NCBI GenBank assembly: GCA_029213005.1
Contig: JARGPI010000017.1
Span: forward strand, 62,001-126,000
Direction of reading: 5' to 3'
DNA: 64,000 nucleotides
Source: Verrucomicrobiales bacterium
GTDB taxonomy: Bacteria; Verrucomicrobiota; Verrucomicrobiia; Verrucomicrobiales; DEV007
A program made the position numbers and the translations under genes. Shown here one piece after another: positions 1 to 7,970 of this stretch. The stretch's first letter is position 1. Every line of letters starts with the position of its first letter. The notes below the pieces were generated by a model. It searched no databases. It saw only the letters and a program-made list of their open reading frames with translations, and was not told the origin of the DNA.

Positions 1-659
1 ACAAGGGGCGCCTGCTGCGTCCGACCCGCTTTTACGGTCTCGGAAACCGTCCGGAGTCGGTTTGGCACACGCACTACACCAATGCGATGTATTCAGACGA
101 TGGCGGGAAGACCTGGCAGACCAGTGATCCGTTTCCGGAAAACGGTACCGGAGAGGCGACGCTGGCGGAGCTTTCGGATGGGCGGATCTATTATAACAGC
201 CGGGTGCACTGGCAGGAACGTCCGCGAAATACCAGAAGGAGAGAGGCCTGGAGTTATGATGGTGGGAAGACCTGGCGGGAGTTCCGGATTGTCGAAATCC
301 TTCCTGATGGGCATCAGCATCGTTCCTATGGATGTATGGGTGGTCTGGTTCGGCTTCCGGTTGCAGGCCGGGATATACTCATTTTTTCCAATATAGATAC
401 GACAGCGGCGAAACGGGAGCGGGCCACGGTTTGGGGGAGCTTTGATGGTGGGAAAACCTGGCCGGTGAAGCGGCTGGTCTTTGCTGGTCCGAGTGCCTAT
501 TCCTCTCTCAATGCGGGTAGGCCCGGAACGCCGGGGGAAGGGTATATCTATTTAAATTTTGAAAGTGAAGGGGACTCGAAAGTTGCCCGTTTCAATCTCA
601 GCTGGCTTCTCGAAGGAGAGGCGACCGGAGAAGGTGAAATTCCTCAGGATCTGAAATGA
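1..659 (+). CDS. Sialidase/BNR-repeat glycoside hydrolase-like protein (C-terminal part)
   Basis: The reading frame is open from the left edge of the window (first full codon at base 3), so only the C-terminal ~218 residues are present. Three Asp-boxes are visible, YSDDGGKTW, WSYDGGKTW and GSFDGGKTW, the blade signature of six-bladed sialidase-type propellers. The stretch NGTGEATLAELSDGRIYYNS also resembles exo-sialidases, where a glutamate in this region helps catalysis. Such enzymes cleave terminal sialic acid or related sugars, normally in the periplasm or outside the cell; the signal peptide would lie outside the window. The stop codon overlaps the ATG of the sulfatase (ATGA), so the two are probably co-translated and may act on the same sulfated glycan. 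Substrate cannot be told from sequence. Confidence 0.85.
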   Translation, partial: KGRLLRPTRFYGLGNRPESVWHTHYTNAMYSDDGGKTWQTSDPFPENGTGEATLAELSDGRIYYNSRVHWQERPRNTRRREAWSYDGGKTWREFRIVEILPDGHQHRSYGCMGGLVRLPVAGRDILIFSNIDTTAAKRERATVWGSFDGGKTWPVKRLVFAGPSAYSSLNAGRPGTPGEGYIYLNFESEGDSKVARFNLSWLLEGEATGEGEIPQDLK

Positions 660-2140
660 GCCGGTTTTTGCAGGACTGTACCCTGTACACTTTTAGACGG
701 TACAGGGTACAGTTTGCCCTTTGTCGGATTGTTGCGGCAGCGGTAGGGGTTTTCTTTGCCTGGTCGGTTTCCGCTGCGGAACGGCCCGATGTCCTTTTCA
801 TCGCGGTTGACGATATGAATGACTGGGTTTCTCTACTGGATCCGGAGTCACCGATTAAGACGCCGAATCTGGAGCGGCTCGCCGCGAGAGGGACATTGTT
901 TACGCGGGCTTATTGTGCTTCTCCGGCCTGCAATCCATCCCGGGTAGCAACTCTGACCGGTCTGCGGCCCGGAACGAGCGGGGTATATGGAAATAAAAGT
1001 GATTGGCGGAAGGCGTTGCCGAAGCGGAAAACGATTATGGAGCGATTCCGCGATGCGGGATATCTTGTTCAAGGAGCCGGAAAGATTTTCCATCACCACC
1101 TCGACGGGGCTTTTCATGACGACCGGTCCTTTGATCAATTTCAACCGATGGCGAAGCAGAATATGCCACCGGAGAAATTGAATCGATCTCCCGACTATGG
1201 CTCGCCAAATACCGATTGGGGGATCTGGCCTGAAAACGAATCCGACACGATCGATTTTAAGACGGCGGATTATTGTATTGATATACTAACAGGCGATCCG
1301 CCGGAGCAACCCCGGTTTCTTGCCTGCGGCATTTTCAAACCTCACTCCCCGTTCTTTGCGCCGATGCAGTATCACCTGGCTTACGAAGCTATAGCGCTAC
1401 CACTCCGGAACCCGGACGACTGGAATGATCTCCCCTCCGGCGCCGATAAATTGATGAAAAGGAAGCGGTGGTTTTGGCAGGGGATGGAAGGCGTCGAGGA
1501 AAAGTTTCCGGGCTCGTATCGCGATTTTATTCGATCTTATGCGGCGTGCTGTGCGTTTGCCGATGCACAAATCGGCCGGGTTATCGACGCTCTCGATGAT
1601 AGTTCGCGAGGTAGAGAAACGATCGTGGTTCTATGGTCGGATCACGGTTTTCATCTCGGCGAAAAAGACCACATCGAGAAATTTGCGCTTTGGGAGAAAG
1701 CGAATCATATCCCGCTGATTGTGGTAGCACCGGGAGTTTCGGAGCCGGGGACCCGATGTGAGGCTCCCGTCGATCTGACCTCGCTGTATCCGACACTTCT
1801 GGAACTGGGTGGTCTCCCGCCCGACCCCAAGTGCGATGGCACTTCATTGGTCCCGCTCCTCAAAGATCCGACCGCGAAATCCACTCCGGCTTTGATGACA
1901 TACGGAAGGGGGAATCACGCGGTGCGGAGCGAGCAGTTCCGGTATATTCGTTACGCTGACGGGTCGGAGGAATTGTACGATCATCGAACCGATCCCCACG
2001 AGTGGACGAATCTGGCGGCCCGCGATGAGTATACGACGGTCGTTGAAGCTCACCGCAAGTGGTTGCCGAAAACTGAAGCTAAAGCGGTCCCTGACCTTAA
2101 GAAAAATGCAAAATCCGTGGTCCCGGGACGAGTGAAATGA
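656..2140 (+). CDS. Secreted sulfatase (type I, formylglycine-dependent; iduronate-2-sulfatase-like)
   Basis: A 494-residue member of the alkaline phosphatase/sulfatase superfamily that hydrolyses sulfate esters. The activation motif is C92-N-P-S-R96 in ACNPSRVATLTG, where Cys would be converted to formylglycine. Metal ligands are the early Asp pair (VDDMNDW, about 52-53) and SDHGFHLGEKDH near residue 327. The overall pattern (DVLFIAVDDMNDW, PHSPFFAP, C-terminal YRYIRYADGSEELYD) resembles iduronate-2-sulfatase-type enzymes of Planctomycetes and Verrucomicrobia. A hydrophobic signal segment (about 21-40, ending SAA) predicts export. The ATG overlaps the preceding sialidase stop. Oddly, codons 7-20, before the signal core, are made by a dispersed palindromic repeat; no ATG exists after it, so either the repeat is translated or initiation uses a non-ATG codon such as TTG 668. 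Natural substrate unknown. Confidence 0.9.
   Translation: MSRFLQDCTLYTFRRYRVQFALCRIVAAAVGVFFAWSVSAAERPDVLFIAVDDMNDWVSLLDPESPIKTPNLERLAARGTLFTRAYCASPACNPSRVATLTGLRPGTSGVYGNKSDWRKALPKRKTIMERFRDAGYLVQGAGKIFHHHLDGAFHDDRSFDQFQPMAKQNMPPEKLNRSPDYGSPNTDWGIWPENESDTIDFKTADYCIDILTGDPPEQPRFLACGIFKPHSPFFAPMQYHLAYEAIALPLRNPDDWNDLPSGADKLMKRKRWFWQGMEGVEEKFPGSYRDFIRSYAACCAFADAQIGRVIDALDDSSRGRETIVVLWSDHGFHLGEKDHIEKFALWEKANHIPLIVVAPGVSEPGTRCEAPVDLTSLYPTLLELGGLPPDPKCDGTSLVPLLKDPTAKSTPALMTYGRGNHAVRSEQFRYIRYADGSEELYDHRTDPHEWTNLAARDEYTTVVEAHRKWLPKTEAKAVPDLKKNAKSVVPGRVK
675..713. repeat. Phased GTACCCTGTAC element, copy A (inverted pair)
   Basis: Two 14-bp units, ACTGTACCCTGTAC at 675-688 and a centre-flipped copy at 697-710, start 22 bp apart with an 8-base spacer (acttttag). 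With three flanking bases the pair forms a perfect 14-bp inverted repeat (675-688 against 700-713, 11-base loop). It lies inside the 5' end of the sulfatase reading frame. The same element recurs at 18478, 34661 and 60296. Confidence 0.9.
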
Positions 2141-2195
2141 CTTCACTTTTCCCGAAGTTTGATAATTTTGATTCCCTTGAGACAAAAAGGCCGAT

Positions 2196-3746
2196 ATGTT
2201 TGCCAAAAATTTTGTGTTTTTGGTTATGATGAAAGCTACCTTCCTCTTCTTCGCTCTGTTTTTCACTGGATATGCTTTTGGGGTTCCCGAGCAGAAACTC
2301 GAAGAACCTGAAACGAAGAAACCGATCGGCACGATCCTGCTCGATGAAGAAGCCGAGGAAAAGGCGGAGAAAAAAGCGGTGCCTGCAGAGAACCTCGTGA
2401 AGGTAAAAAAGGGCAAATTCGAAACCGATCTGACTTTGAACGGTGTGATCGAAAGTAAAGAAAACACGCAGATTCGGGTGATACCGAAAACCTGGTCCGA
2501 CCTCACCGTTCAGGAAGTGGTTCCCCACGGGACGAAAGTCAAGAAAGGCGATATTATCCTGCGATTCGAAACGGAGAAGCTGGTCCGCGCCATCGAAGAT
2601 GAAGAAGCGGAGCTTCCGCTCGCAAAATTAAAGCTGGAGAGTGCCACGGCCGAGCTGGAGAGTCTCGAAAAGAAGTCGCCGCTGGAACTCGACGCGAAAC
2701 GGAAGTCAAAAATACAGGCCGAAGATGACTTTGCCTATTTCGAAGAGGTGCGCCGTCCGATGAATGAGCGCGCTGCAAGGGAGCGTCTCAAGTCCTACCA
2801 GAATTATTTGAGCTACTCGGAGGAAGAACTTCGCCAGCTCAAGAAGATGTATGAGAATGATGACATGACCGAAGAAACCGAGGAAATCATCCTCAAGCGC
2901 GCTCAGGACTCGGTCAATGGAGATAAATGGAACGTCGAACAGATCAAAGTATCGACGGAACGTGCCTTAAATGTATCGATACCGAGGGAGCACGAAACTG
3001 TAAAGCGCCGTCTGAAGCTCAGCCAATTGGACTGGGAAGGTGAGGAGGAGAATGTAGAGCGTACGATCGAAACGAAGCGGTTCGAAGTCGAACAGCAGGA
3101 GCGGTCTTTGGCGAAAAGCTCCGAGAAACTCGCTGATCTGAAATCCGATCTTGATGCGCTGATTGTCGAAGCTCCTCACGATGGAATTGTTTACTACGGC
3201 GCTACCAATCGGGGGAAATGGATCACGGCGTCCACCGTGGAGAAAAAGCTGATTCCCGGAGGTCGGGCCTCGGCACGGGAGGTGCTCTTGACTTTGGTGA
3301 ACCCGGGTGAACTACAGGTTCGGGTCGCGGTTGCGGAAGATAAATTGCGGGACTTGAGAGAGGGAAAGAAAGCGACTCTCACGCTGAAGTGGAACGACGA
3401 AAATAAAATGGATGCAACCGTCAAATCGATATCCTACGTGCCGGATGCCAATGCGACTTTCGACTCCGTTTTTTCCTTCGATCGGGGTAACTCCGGAATG
3501 GCGATTTTCCCGGGGATGAACGCAAAGCTGGTGCTCGAAGCCTACCGGAATGATAACGCACTGACTGTGCCGATCAAAGCCGTCAAGAAAGAGGGCGATA
3601 AGTCCTACGTAATTTATAAGGACGGCAAAAAAGTGTGGGTGGAAACGGGACGCGCCGATAAAACGGTTATCGAGATTAAAAGCGGGCTGAAAGAGGGAGA
3701 TGAAATCAAAGCCGATCTAACCTCCGCCGATGCTGCGAAAAAGTAG
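2196..3746 (+). CDS. HlyD/RND-type periplasmic adaptor (membrane fusion) protein
   Basis: A 516-residue membrane fusion protein that would link an inner-membrane exporter to an outer-membrane channel. After a signal peptide (start ATG 2196 preceded by an AAAAAGG Shine-Dalgarno; second ATG pair at 2226/2229) come a strand-rich first lipoyl half near 80-130, a long Glu/Lys-rich coiled-coil hairpin about 120-315, the second lipoyl half (LIVEAPHDGIVYYG), and beta-barrel and membrane-proximal parts including ALTVPIKAVKKEGDKSYVIY and GLKEGDEI. No transporter permease or outer-membrane factor lies beside it, so the exporter partner is unknown. It is followed after 9 bases by the toroid protein and is likely co-transcribed with it. 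Confidence 0.8.
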   Translation: MFAKNFVFLVMMKATFLFFALFFTGYAFGVPEQKLEEPETKKPIGTILLDEEAEEKAEKKAVPAENLVKVKKGKFETDLTLNGVIESKENTQIRVIPKTWSDLTVQEVVPHGTKVKKGDIILRFETEKLVRAIEDEEAELPLAKLKLESATAELESLEKKSPLELDAKRKSKIQAEDDFAYFEEVRRPMNERAARERLKSYQNYLSYSEEELRQLKKMYENDDMTEETEEIILKRAQDSVNGDKWNVEQIKVSTERALNVSIPREHETVKRRLKLSQLDWEGEEENVERTIETKRFEVEQQERSLAKSSEKLADLKSDLDALIVEAPHDGIVYYGATNRGKWITASTVEKKLIPGGRASAREVLLTLVNPGELQVRVAVAEDKLRDLREGKKATLTLKWNDENKMDATVKSISYVPDANATFDSVFSFDRGNSGMAIFPGMNAKLVLEAYRNDNALTVPIKAVKKEGDKSYVIYKDGKKVWVETGRADKTVIEIKSGLKEGDEIKADLTSADAAKK

Positions 3747-3755
3747 AGGATCGGT

Positions 3756-4880
3756 ATGGTGCAATTTATATATTCCATATTGATCGGTGCCTCTTTGGTT
3801 GCTTGTGGATTCGCGCAGGAATCGGATGATATCGGGAAGTCGATTTCGAGAGGCGTCCAGTTCCTGGTGGAGGATCAAAATCCCGACGGGAGCTGGGGCT
3901 CAGCCCGGCAAACCAAGGGGTTGAACATCTATGCTCCGGTGCCGGGCTCGCATCACGCCTTTCGCACTGCGGTGACCGCCATGTCAGTCTCAGCCTTAAT
4001 CGAAAGTGGTCTCGCTGATCAGAGCGGAGCGGCTGCGGACGCTCTTAAAAAAGGGATCGACCGTCTCCTCATCGAACTACCGAAAGTGAGGCGGGCCAAT
4101 TCCGATGCGATATATAATGTGTGGACTCACGCTTTTGGACTGCAGGCGCTGGCGTTGATTTATCATCGAACGGAGGACGACGCGGAACGGAGGAAAATAC
4201 GCGGAATCATTCAGGGGCAGATCAACCGCCTCAACCGCTTCGAATCGATCGATGGAGGCTGGGGGTATTACGATTTTAATGCCCAGACGGCGAGACCTTC
4301 CGGTAGTTCTATCAGTTTCACGACGGCTACAGTTTTGGTGGCGTTTAAGGAGGTCGAGTCGATCGAGGGAATTGAGCTTTCGGACCGGATTGTGAAACGG
4401 GCCATCGACTCCATCAACCGCCAGCGAAAGAGTGATCTTTCCTATATGTATGGCGAGTATTTAAAAAGTAGGCCGATGTATGGAATCAATCGTCCGGGGG
4501 GCAGTTTGGGGCGCTCGCAGGCCTGTAATTATGCGTTGAGAATCTGGGGGGACGAAACTATCACTAACCAGCATATTGATGAGTGGCTCGATAAACTCGG
4601 CAAGCGGAACGGCTGGCTCGATATCGGGAGAAAGCGCCCGGTTCCGCACGAGGCATGGTTTGGCGTAGCCGGGTATTTTTACTACTATGGTCATTATTAC
4701 GGTGCCCAATGCACCGGACTGCTTCCGGATGAGAAATCGGCTGTTCATAAAAAGATGCTGGCGGCTTTGATGTTGAAACATCAGGAAAAAGATGGTTCAT
4801 GGTGGGACTTTCCGTTTTACTCCTATCACCAGCCCTATGGCACAGCCTTTGCTGTGATGACCCTGGCGCGCTGCCGTTGA
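3756..4880 (+). CDS. Prenyltransferase/squalene-cyclase-like alpha/alpha-toroid repeat protein, exported
   Basis: 374 residues with repeats of the terpenoid-cyclase/prenyltransferase type, for example GVQFLVEDQNPDGSWGS and MLKHQEKDGSWWDFPFYSYH. The QxxDGSW-like repeats are those of squalene-hopene cyclases, but the catalytic DxDD motif is not seen, so this is probably not a cyclase. The N-terminus (MVQFIYSILIGASLVAC) is a signal sequence and could be a lipoprotein signal with Cys17 in an LVAC lipobox, although it lacks the usual positive charge. An AGAGGA ribosome site precedes ATG 3756. Proteins of this kind are frequent in Planctomycetes and Verrucomicrobia without a known role. Its close linkage to the HlyD-type gene suggests an envelope function. 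Confidence 0.7.
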   Translation: MVQFIYSILIGASLVACGFAQESDDIGKSISRGVQFLVEDQNPDGSWGSARQTKGLNIYAPVPGSHHAFRTAVTAMSVSALIESGLADQSGAAADALKKGIDRLLIELPKVRRANSDAIYNVWTHAFGLQALALIYHRTEDDAERRKIRGIIQGQINRLNRFESIDGGWGYYDFNAQTARPSGSSISFTTATVLVAFKEVESIEGIELSDRIVKRAIDSINRQRKSDLSYMYGEYLKSRPMYGINRPGGSLGRSQACNYALRIWGDETITNQHIDEWLDKLGKRNGWLDIGRKRPVPHEAWFGVAGYFYYYGHYYGAQCTGLLPDEKSAVHKKMLAALMLKHQEKDGSWWDFPFYSYHQPYGTAFAVMTLARCR

Positions 4881-4889
4881 TTTCTTTTA

Positions 4890-5843
4890 ATGATTCCCGA
4901 CTTTCACTGGCATGAGTTCTGGACCCTTCCCTGGTCATCCCGGGAGGTCGGCACCACCTTGCCAATTGTGGTTCAGTCGTTTCTCGTCTGCGCCGCCTGT
5001 GGGTGGATCGGTATCTTGTTGATCATCCGGAAAATGGCGCTGGTCGGCGATGCGATCAGTCACAGTGTCCTCCCCGGGATCGTGATCGTGGCGCTGATCT
5101 TCCAGTCTTTAACCGGGCCTTTGGTCATGGTGGGGGCGATGATCGCCGGCTTTGTGACGACGCTGCTGATCGAGTGGGTCCATAAGTCTTCCCGGGTGAA
5201 ACCGGATGCGGCGATCGGTATCATTTTCGTATCGATGTTCGCCCTCGGGGTGATCATGATCAGCCAAATGAAAGGCAGTGTTCATCTCGATGCGGACTGC
5301 GTATTGTTTGGAGATATTTCCGAGGTGGCGATGCCGGGACCGCATGCGATTCCGCCACAGATTGTACAGTCGTTCTTTGTCCTGATCCTGACGATTGCCC
5401 TGACCCTGCTTTTCTATAAAGAAATTGTGGTGAGTTCGTTTGATCCGACACTGGCCACTTCAGTGGGGATCAAGTCCCGGTGGGTTCACTACCTCAGCAT
5501 GGCATGGCTTTCGGTAGTGGTCGTGAGCGCGTTCGAGAGTGTCGGCAGTGTGATAGTGGTGGCGATGTTAATTATCCCCGGAGCCTTTTCGCTATTGTTA
5601 ACGAACCGGCTCTGGAAAGCACTCGTGATCTCGATTTTTCACTCGGCGATTAGCGCGGTAATTGGCTATCACTTCGCGCTGTGGCTGAATACCAATGCCC
5701 CGGCTACCGTGGTGACCGTCGGGCTCGGACTGTTTATCCTGGCGTGGTTTTTCAGTCCCCGGCAGGGAATTATCCCGGTCTGGCTGGCCCGGACGGAATT
5801 GATCAAAGATTTGCGGCGTTTCGAAAATCCCGGCCCCAATTAG
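4890..5843 (+). CDS. Metal (Zn/Mn/Fe) ABC transporter permease, ABC-3 family
   Basis: 317 residues with about eight hydrophobic segments and ABC-3 (ZnuB/MntB/TroC) hallmarks: LLIIRKMALVGDAISHSVLPGIVI near residues 45-70, an acidic loop, and ESVGSVIVVAMLIIPGAFSLLL near 220. Such permeases form the membrane channel for zinc, manganese or iron taken from a periplasmic binding protein. Neither that binding protein nor the cognate ATPase lies in the window; the next gene encodes an ATPase of another class on the opposite strand. The 9-base gap to the upstream toroid gene suggests co-transcription. The metal cannot be assigned. Confidence 0.88.
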   Translation: MIPDFHWHEFWTLPWSSREVGTTLPIVVQSFLVCAACGWIGILLIIRKMALVGDAISHSVLPGIVIVALIFQSLTGPLVMVGAMIAGFVTTLLIEWVHKSSRVKPDAAIGIIFVSMFALGVIMISQMKGSVHLDADCVLFGDISEVAMPGPHAIPPQIVQSFFVLILTIALTLLFYKEIVVSSFDPTLATSVGIKSRWVHYLSMAWLSVVVVSAFESVGSVIVVAMLIIPGAFSLLLTNRLWKALVISIFHSAISAVIGYHFALWLNTNAPATVVTVGLGLFILAWFFSPRQGIIPVWLARTELIKDLRRFENPGPN

Positions 5844-5860
5844 ATAAAGGGGTCGCTGAG

Positions 5861-6544
5861 TTACAGCGTCTCGAGTTTTCCGGATTTAAGAGTCCGGATG
5901 TCACCGAGGCGGCTGGCGAGTTCTTTGTCATGGGTCACCATGATAAGAGCGAGCTCTCCGGAGTCGTTTAATTTCACCAAAAGGTCGACCAGATTCCCCG
6001 CATTTTCTTCATCCAACGCACCGGTCGGCTCATCGGCGAGGAGAATTTTAGGTTGATTGATCAGAGCGCGAATCACGGCGACGCGCTGGCGTTCGCCTCC
6101 GGAAAGTTGGCTCGGCTTGCTGTCGAGTTTATTGCTCAGACCAACTTCTTCAAAGAGCTGTCGGGCCCGTTTGTCGAGCGTATCCGCGTCGGGGCGGTTC
6201 GGGAGAGCCAGAGTCGGAACGAGGACATTTTCCAGCGCGGAGCACTGTGGGAGCAGGTGGTGCAGCTGAAAAATAAAGCCGATCTGTTCGCTGCGGAGAG
6301 CGGCGAGAGCTTTCTCATCCCGGCCTTCAAGAGACTCGCCATTGATTGAAATTTTTCCTTCGCTGGGGGAATCGAGCGTGCCCATGATATTGAGCAGGGT
6401 GCTTTTACCGCAGCCGGAGGGGCCCACGATGGCAAAGCGGTCGCCTTTCCCCACTTCGAGATCGATACCATCGAGAACCTTTCGATCGGGATCCGATTGG
6501 TACCATTTTGAGACGTTTTTCAGCTGAATGACGGGACTACTCAT
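5861..6544 (-). CDS. ABC transporter ATP-binding protein, LolD/MacB type
   Basis: A 227-residue nucleotide-binding subunit with Walker A GPSGCGKST (41-49), Q-loop IGFIFQLHHLLPQ, signature LSGGERQRVAVIRAL, Walker B ILLADEPTGALDEEN and a switch His in MVTHD. The EPTGALD form and the size are typical of the MacB/LolD branch, which moves lipoproteins or peptides across the envelope with a FtsX-domain permease. No LolC/E or MacB permease is next to it, so lipoprotein release is only a family-based guess. It is translationally coupled (4-base overlap) to the upstream adenylate-forming enzyme, an unusual pairing. It converges on the ABC-3 permease gene, from which 17 bases separate it. Confidence 0.88.
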   Translation of the reverse strand: MSSPVIQLKNVSKWYQSDPDRKVLDGIDLEVGKGDRFAIVGPSGCGKSTLLNIMGTLDSPSEGKISINGESLEGRDEKALAALRSEQIGFIFQLHHLLPQCSALENVLVPTLALPNRPDADTLDKRARQLFEEVGLSNKLDSKPSQLSGGERQRVAVIRALINQPKILLADEPTGALDEENAGNLVDLLVKLNDSGELALIMVTHDKELASRLGDIRTLKSGKLETL

Positions 6545-7812
6545 GTTCTTTCTTCTTTAACCCAGCGTTTGGATTTAAATTCAAATCTCGGGAGCGCGCC
6601 GGTATTCGCGCAGGTCACCGGGATACGAAGAGTGAAAGCGTCTTGGAGGGCTTTTTCCACTTGTTTCGCGAGCTTTTCAGGGGACTCGACTTTTTCATTC
6701 GGTTCCAACGTGATTTCCAGCTCCGCCATTGATTGGTGAGTGGTCTGTCGAACTTGAAACTCAACCACCTCCTGAAATCCCCGGATCACTTTTTCGACGG
6801 CGGTCGGGTAGACATTGACGCCCCGGATCACCACCATGTCATCAACCCGGCCGAGGATGCCACCATCGAGGCAAAGGGTTTCGTTAAAATAAGTTTTCTG
6901 GACGAGGTCGCCGGTGCGGTAACGGAGCAGGGGACTGGCATTCCGGGTCAGGGTGGTGATGACGAGCTCGCCCCGCTGTCCGGGCTCGACTTCCTGCTGG
7001 GTTTCGCGATCGATGATTTCAGCGTAATAGGAGCCCTCTATGACACATAGACTCATCGGCTTACCAGGATCTTCGTAGGTCACCGGACCGACCTCGGTCA
7101 TACCGTGATGATCGAAGACCTCGGCACCGCGCCAGAGTTTGGAAAGTCGCGTCCTCACCTCGGGGATACTTCCGCCCGGTTCACCGGCGACGATGATTTT
7201 TTTGACCTTAATAGTATCAAAATCCTCTTCCGCCGCGTTTTCCTCGAGAAGCTCCCCGAGACGCATTGCATAAGTCGGGGTGCAGCAAACCACATCGCAC
7301 TGGTGGGCCGCGATCGCTCTGAGCCGGGCCATACTACTGAGGCCTCCGCCGGGAATACTGAGGTTGCCCCTCCGGGTTGCTGATTCATAAGCCGTCCAGA
7401 ATCCCAGAAACGGTCCAAAGGAAAAGGCGAAAAAGATTGAGTCCGCCGGTGTTACTCCCGCAGCTTCGAAAACTTTGTCCCAGCAATCGAGCATTCCCGA
7501 CCAGCTTTCGTTGGTATCCAGCCAGGGGAGGGGCCCGCGAGTCGTTCCGCTGCTCTGGCAGAACCGGGAATAGGATTCGAGCGGGAAGGTCAGATTTGAG
7601 CCGTAGGGCGGATTCTCCTCCCGGTCCCAGACCAAATCCATCTTCGAGGTAAATCCCAGTTTTTTTGAAAAGTCCTCGAGAGAACCAATTTTTTCATCGA
7701 TTCCGGCTTCCTGTAAGCGGGAACGATAAAAGTCGTTTCCCCTGACTAATTCCTTAATCAGCTTCTGCAATCTGGTGAGTTGTAGTGTGCGAATCTCCGC
7801 CCGTGAAGACAT
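6541..7812 (-). CDS. Phenylacetate-CoA ligase-like (PaaK family) adenylate-forming enzyme
   Basis: An AMP-dependent ligase of the PaaK group. Visible are the phosphate-binding loop SSGTTRGPLPW, the acyl-adenylate region EVFDHHGMTEVGPVTYED, the hinge region YRTGDLVQ, and the C-terminal lid (ILGRVDDMVVIRGVNVYPTAVE). These enzymes activate an aryl or other acid with ATP and load it on CoA; here the acid is unknown. The start chosen is ATG 7812 (423 residues), giving the usual family N-terminus RLQKLIKELVRGNDFYRSRL; the frame runs on to a TTG at 7845 without a ribosome site. No other phenylacetate-degradation gene is nearby. Confidence 0.85.
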   Translation of the reverse strand: MSSRAEIRTLQLTRLQKLIKELVRGNDFYRSRLQEAGIDEKIGSLEDFSKKLGFTSKMDLVWDREENPPYGSNLTFPLESYSRFCQSSGTTRGPLPWLDTNESWSGMLDCWDKVFEAAGVTPADSIFFAFSFGPFLGFWTAYESATRRGNLSIPGGGLSSMARLRAIAAHQCDVVCCTPTYAMRLGELLEENAAEEDFDTIKVKKIIVAGEPGGSIPEVRTRLSKLWRGAEVFDHHGMTEVGPVTYEDPGKPMSLCVIEGSYYAEIIDRETQQEVEPGQRGELVITTLTRNASPLLRYRTGDLVQKTYFNETLCLDGGILGRVDDMVVIRGVNVYPTAVEKVIRGFQEVVEFQVRQTTHQSMAELEITLEPNEKVESPEKLAKQVEKALQDAFTLRIPVTCANTGALPRFEFKSKRWVKEERT

Positions 7813-7970
7813 TCCGGAACATCGTCGGAAGATGAAATGAGTCAATTAACCAAGCATTTTAATAAAAAAATTGACTGGATTGTATGCTTTAAGCTGTACT
7901 TTACATAGAAATTATAAAAAGTTTCTAATATATTTTGATGATTTGATTAGTTATAGTATTTTTAAGATAT
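7813..7970. promoter_or_regulatory. AT-rich divergent intergenic region
   Basis: A 158-base strip between the divergent PaaK-like and propeller-cytochrome genes. Bases 7860-7970 are strongly AT-rich, unlike the surrounding roughly 55% GC sequence, so it probably holds promoters for both directions. No clear -35/-10 pair or operator could be fixed by eye. Confidence 0.4.
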
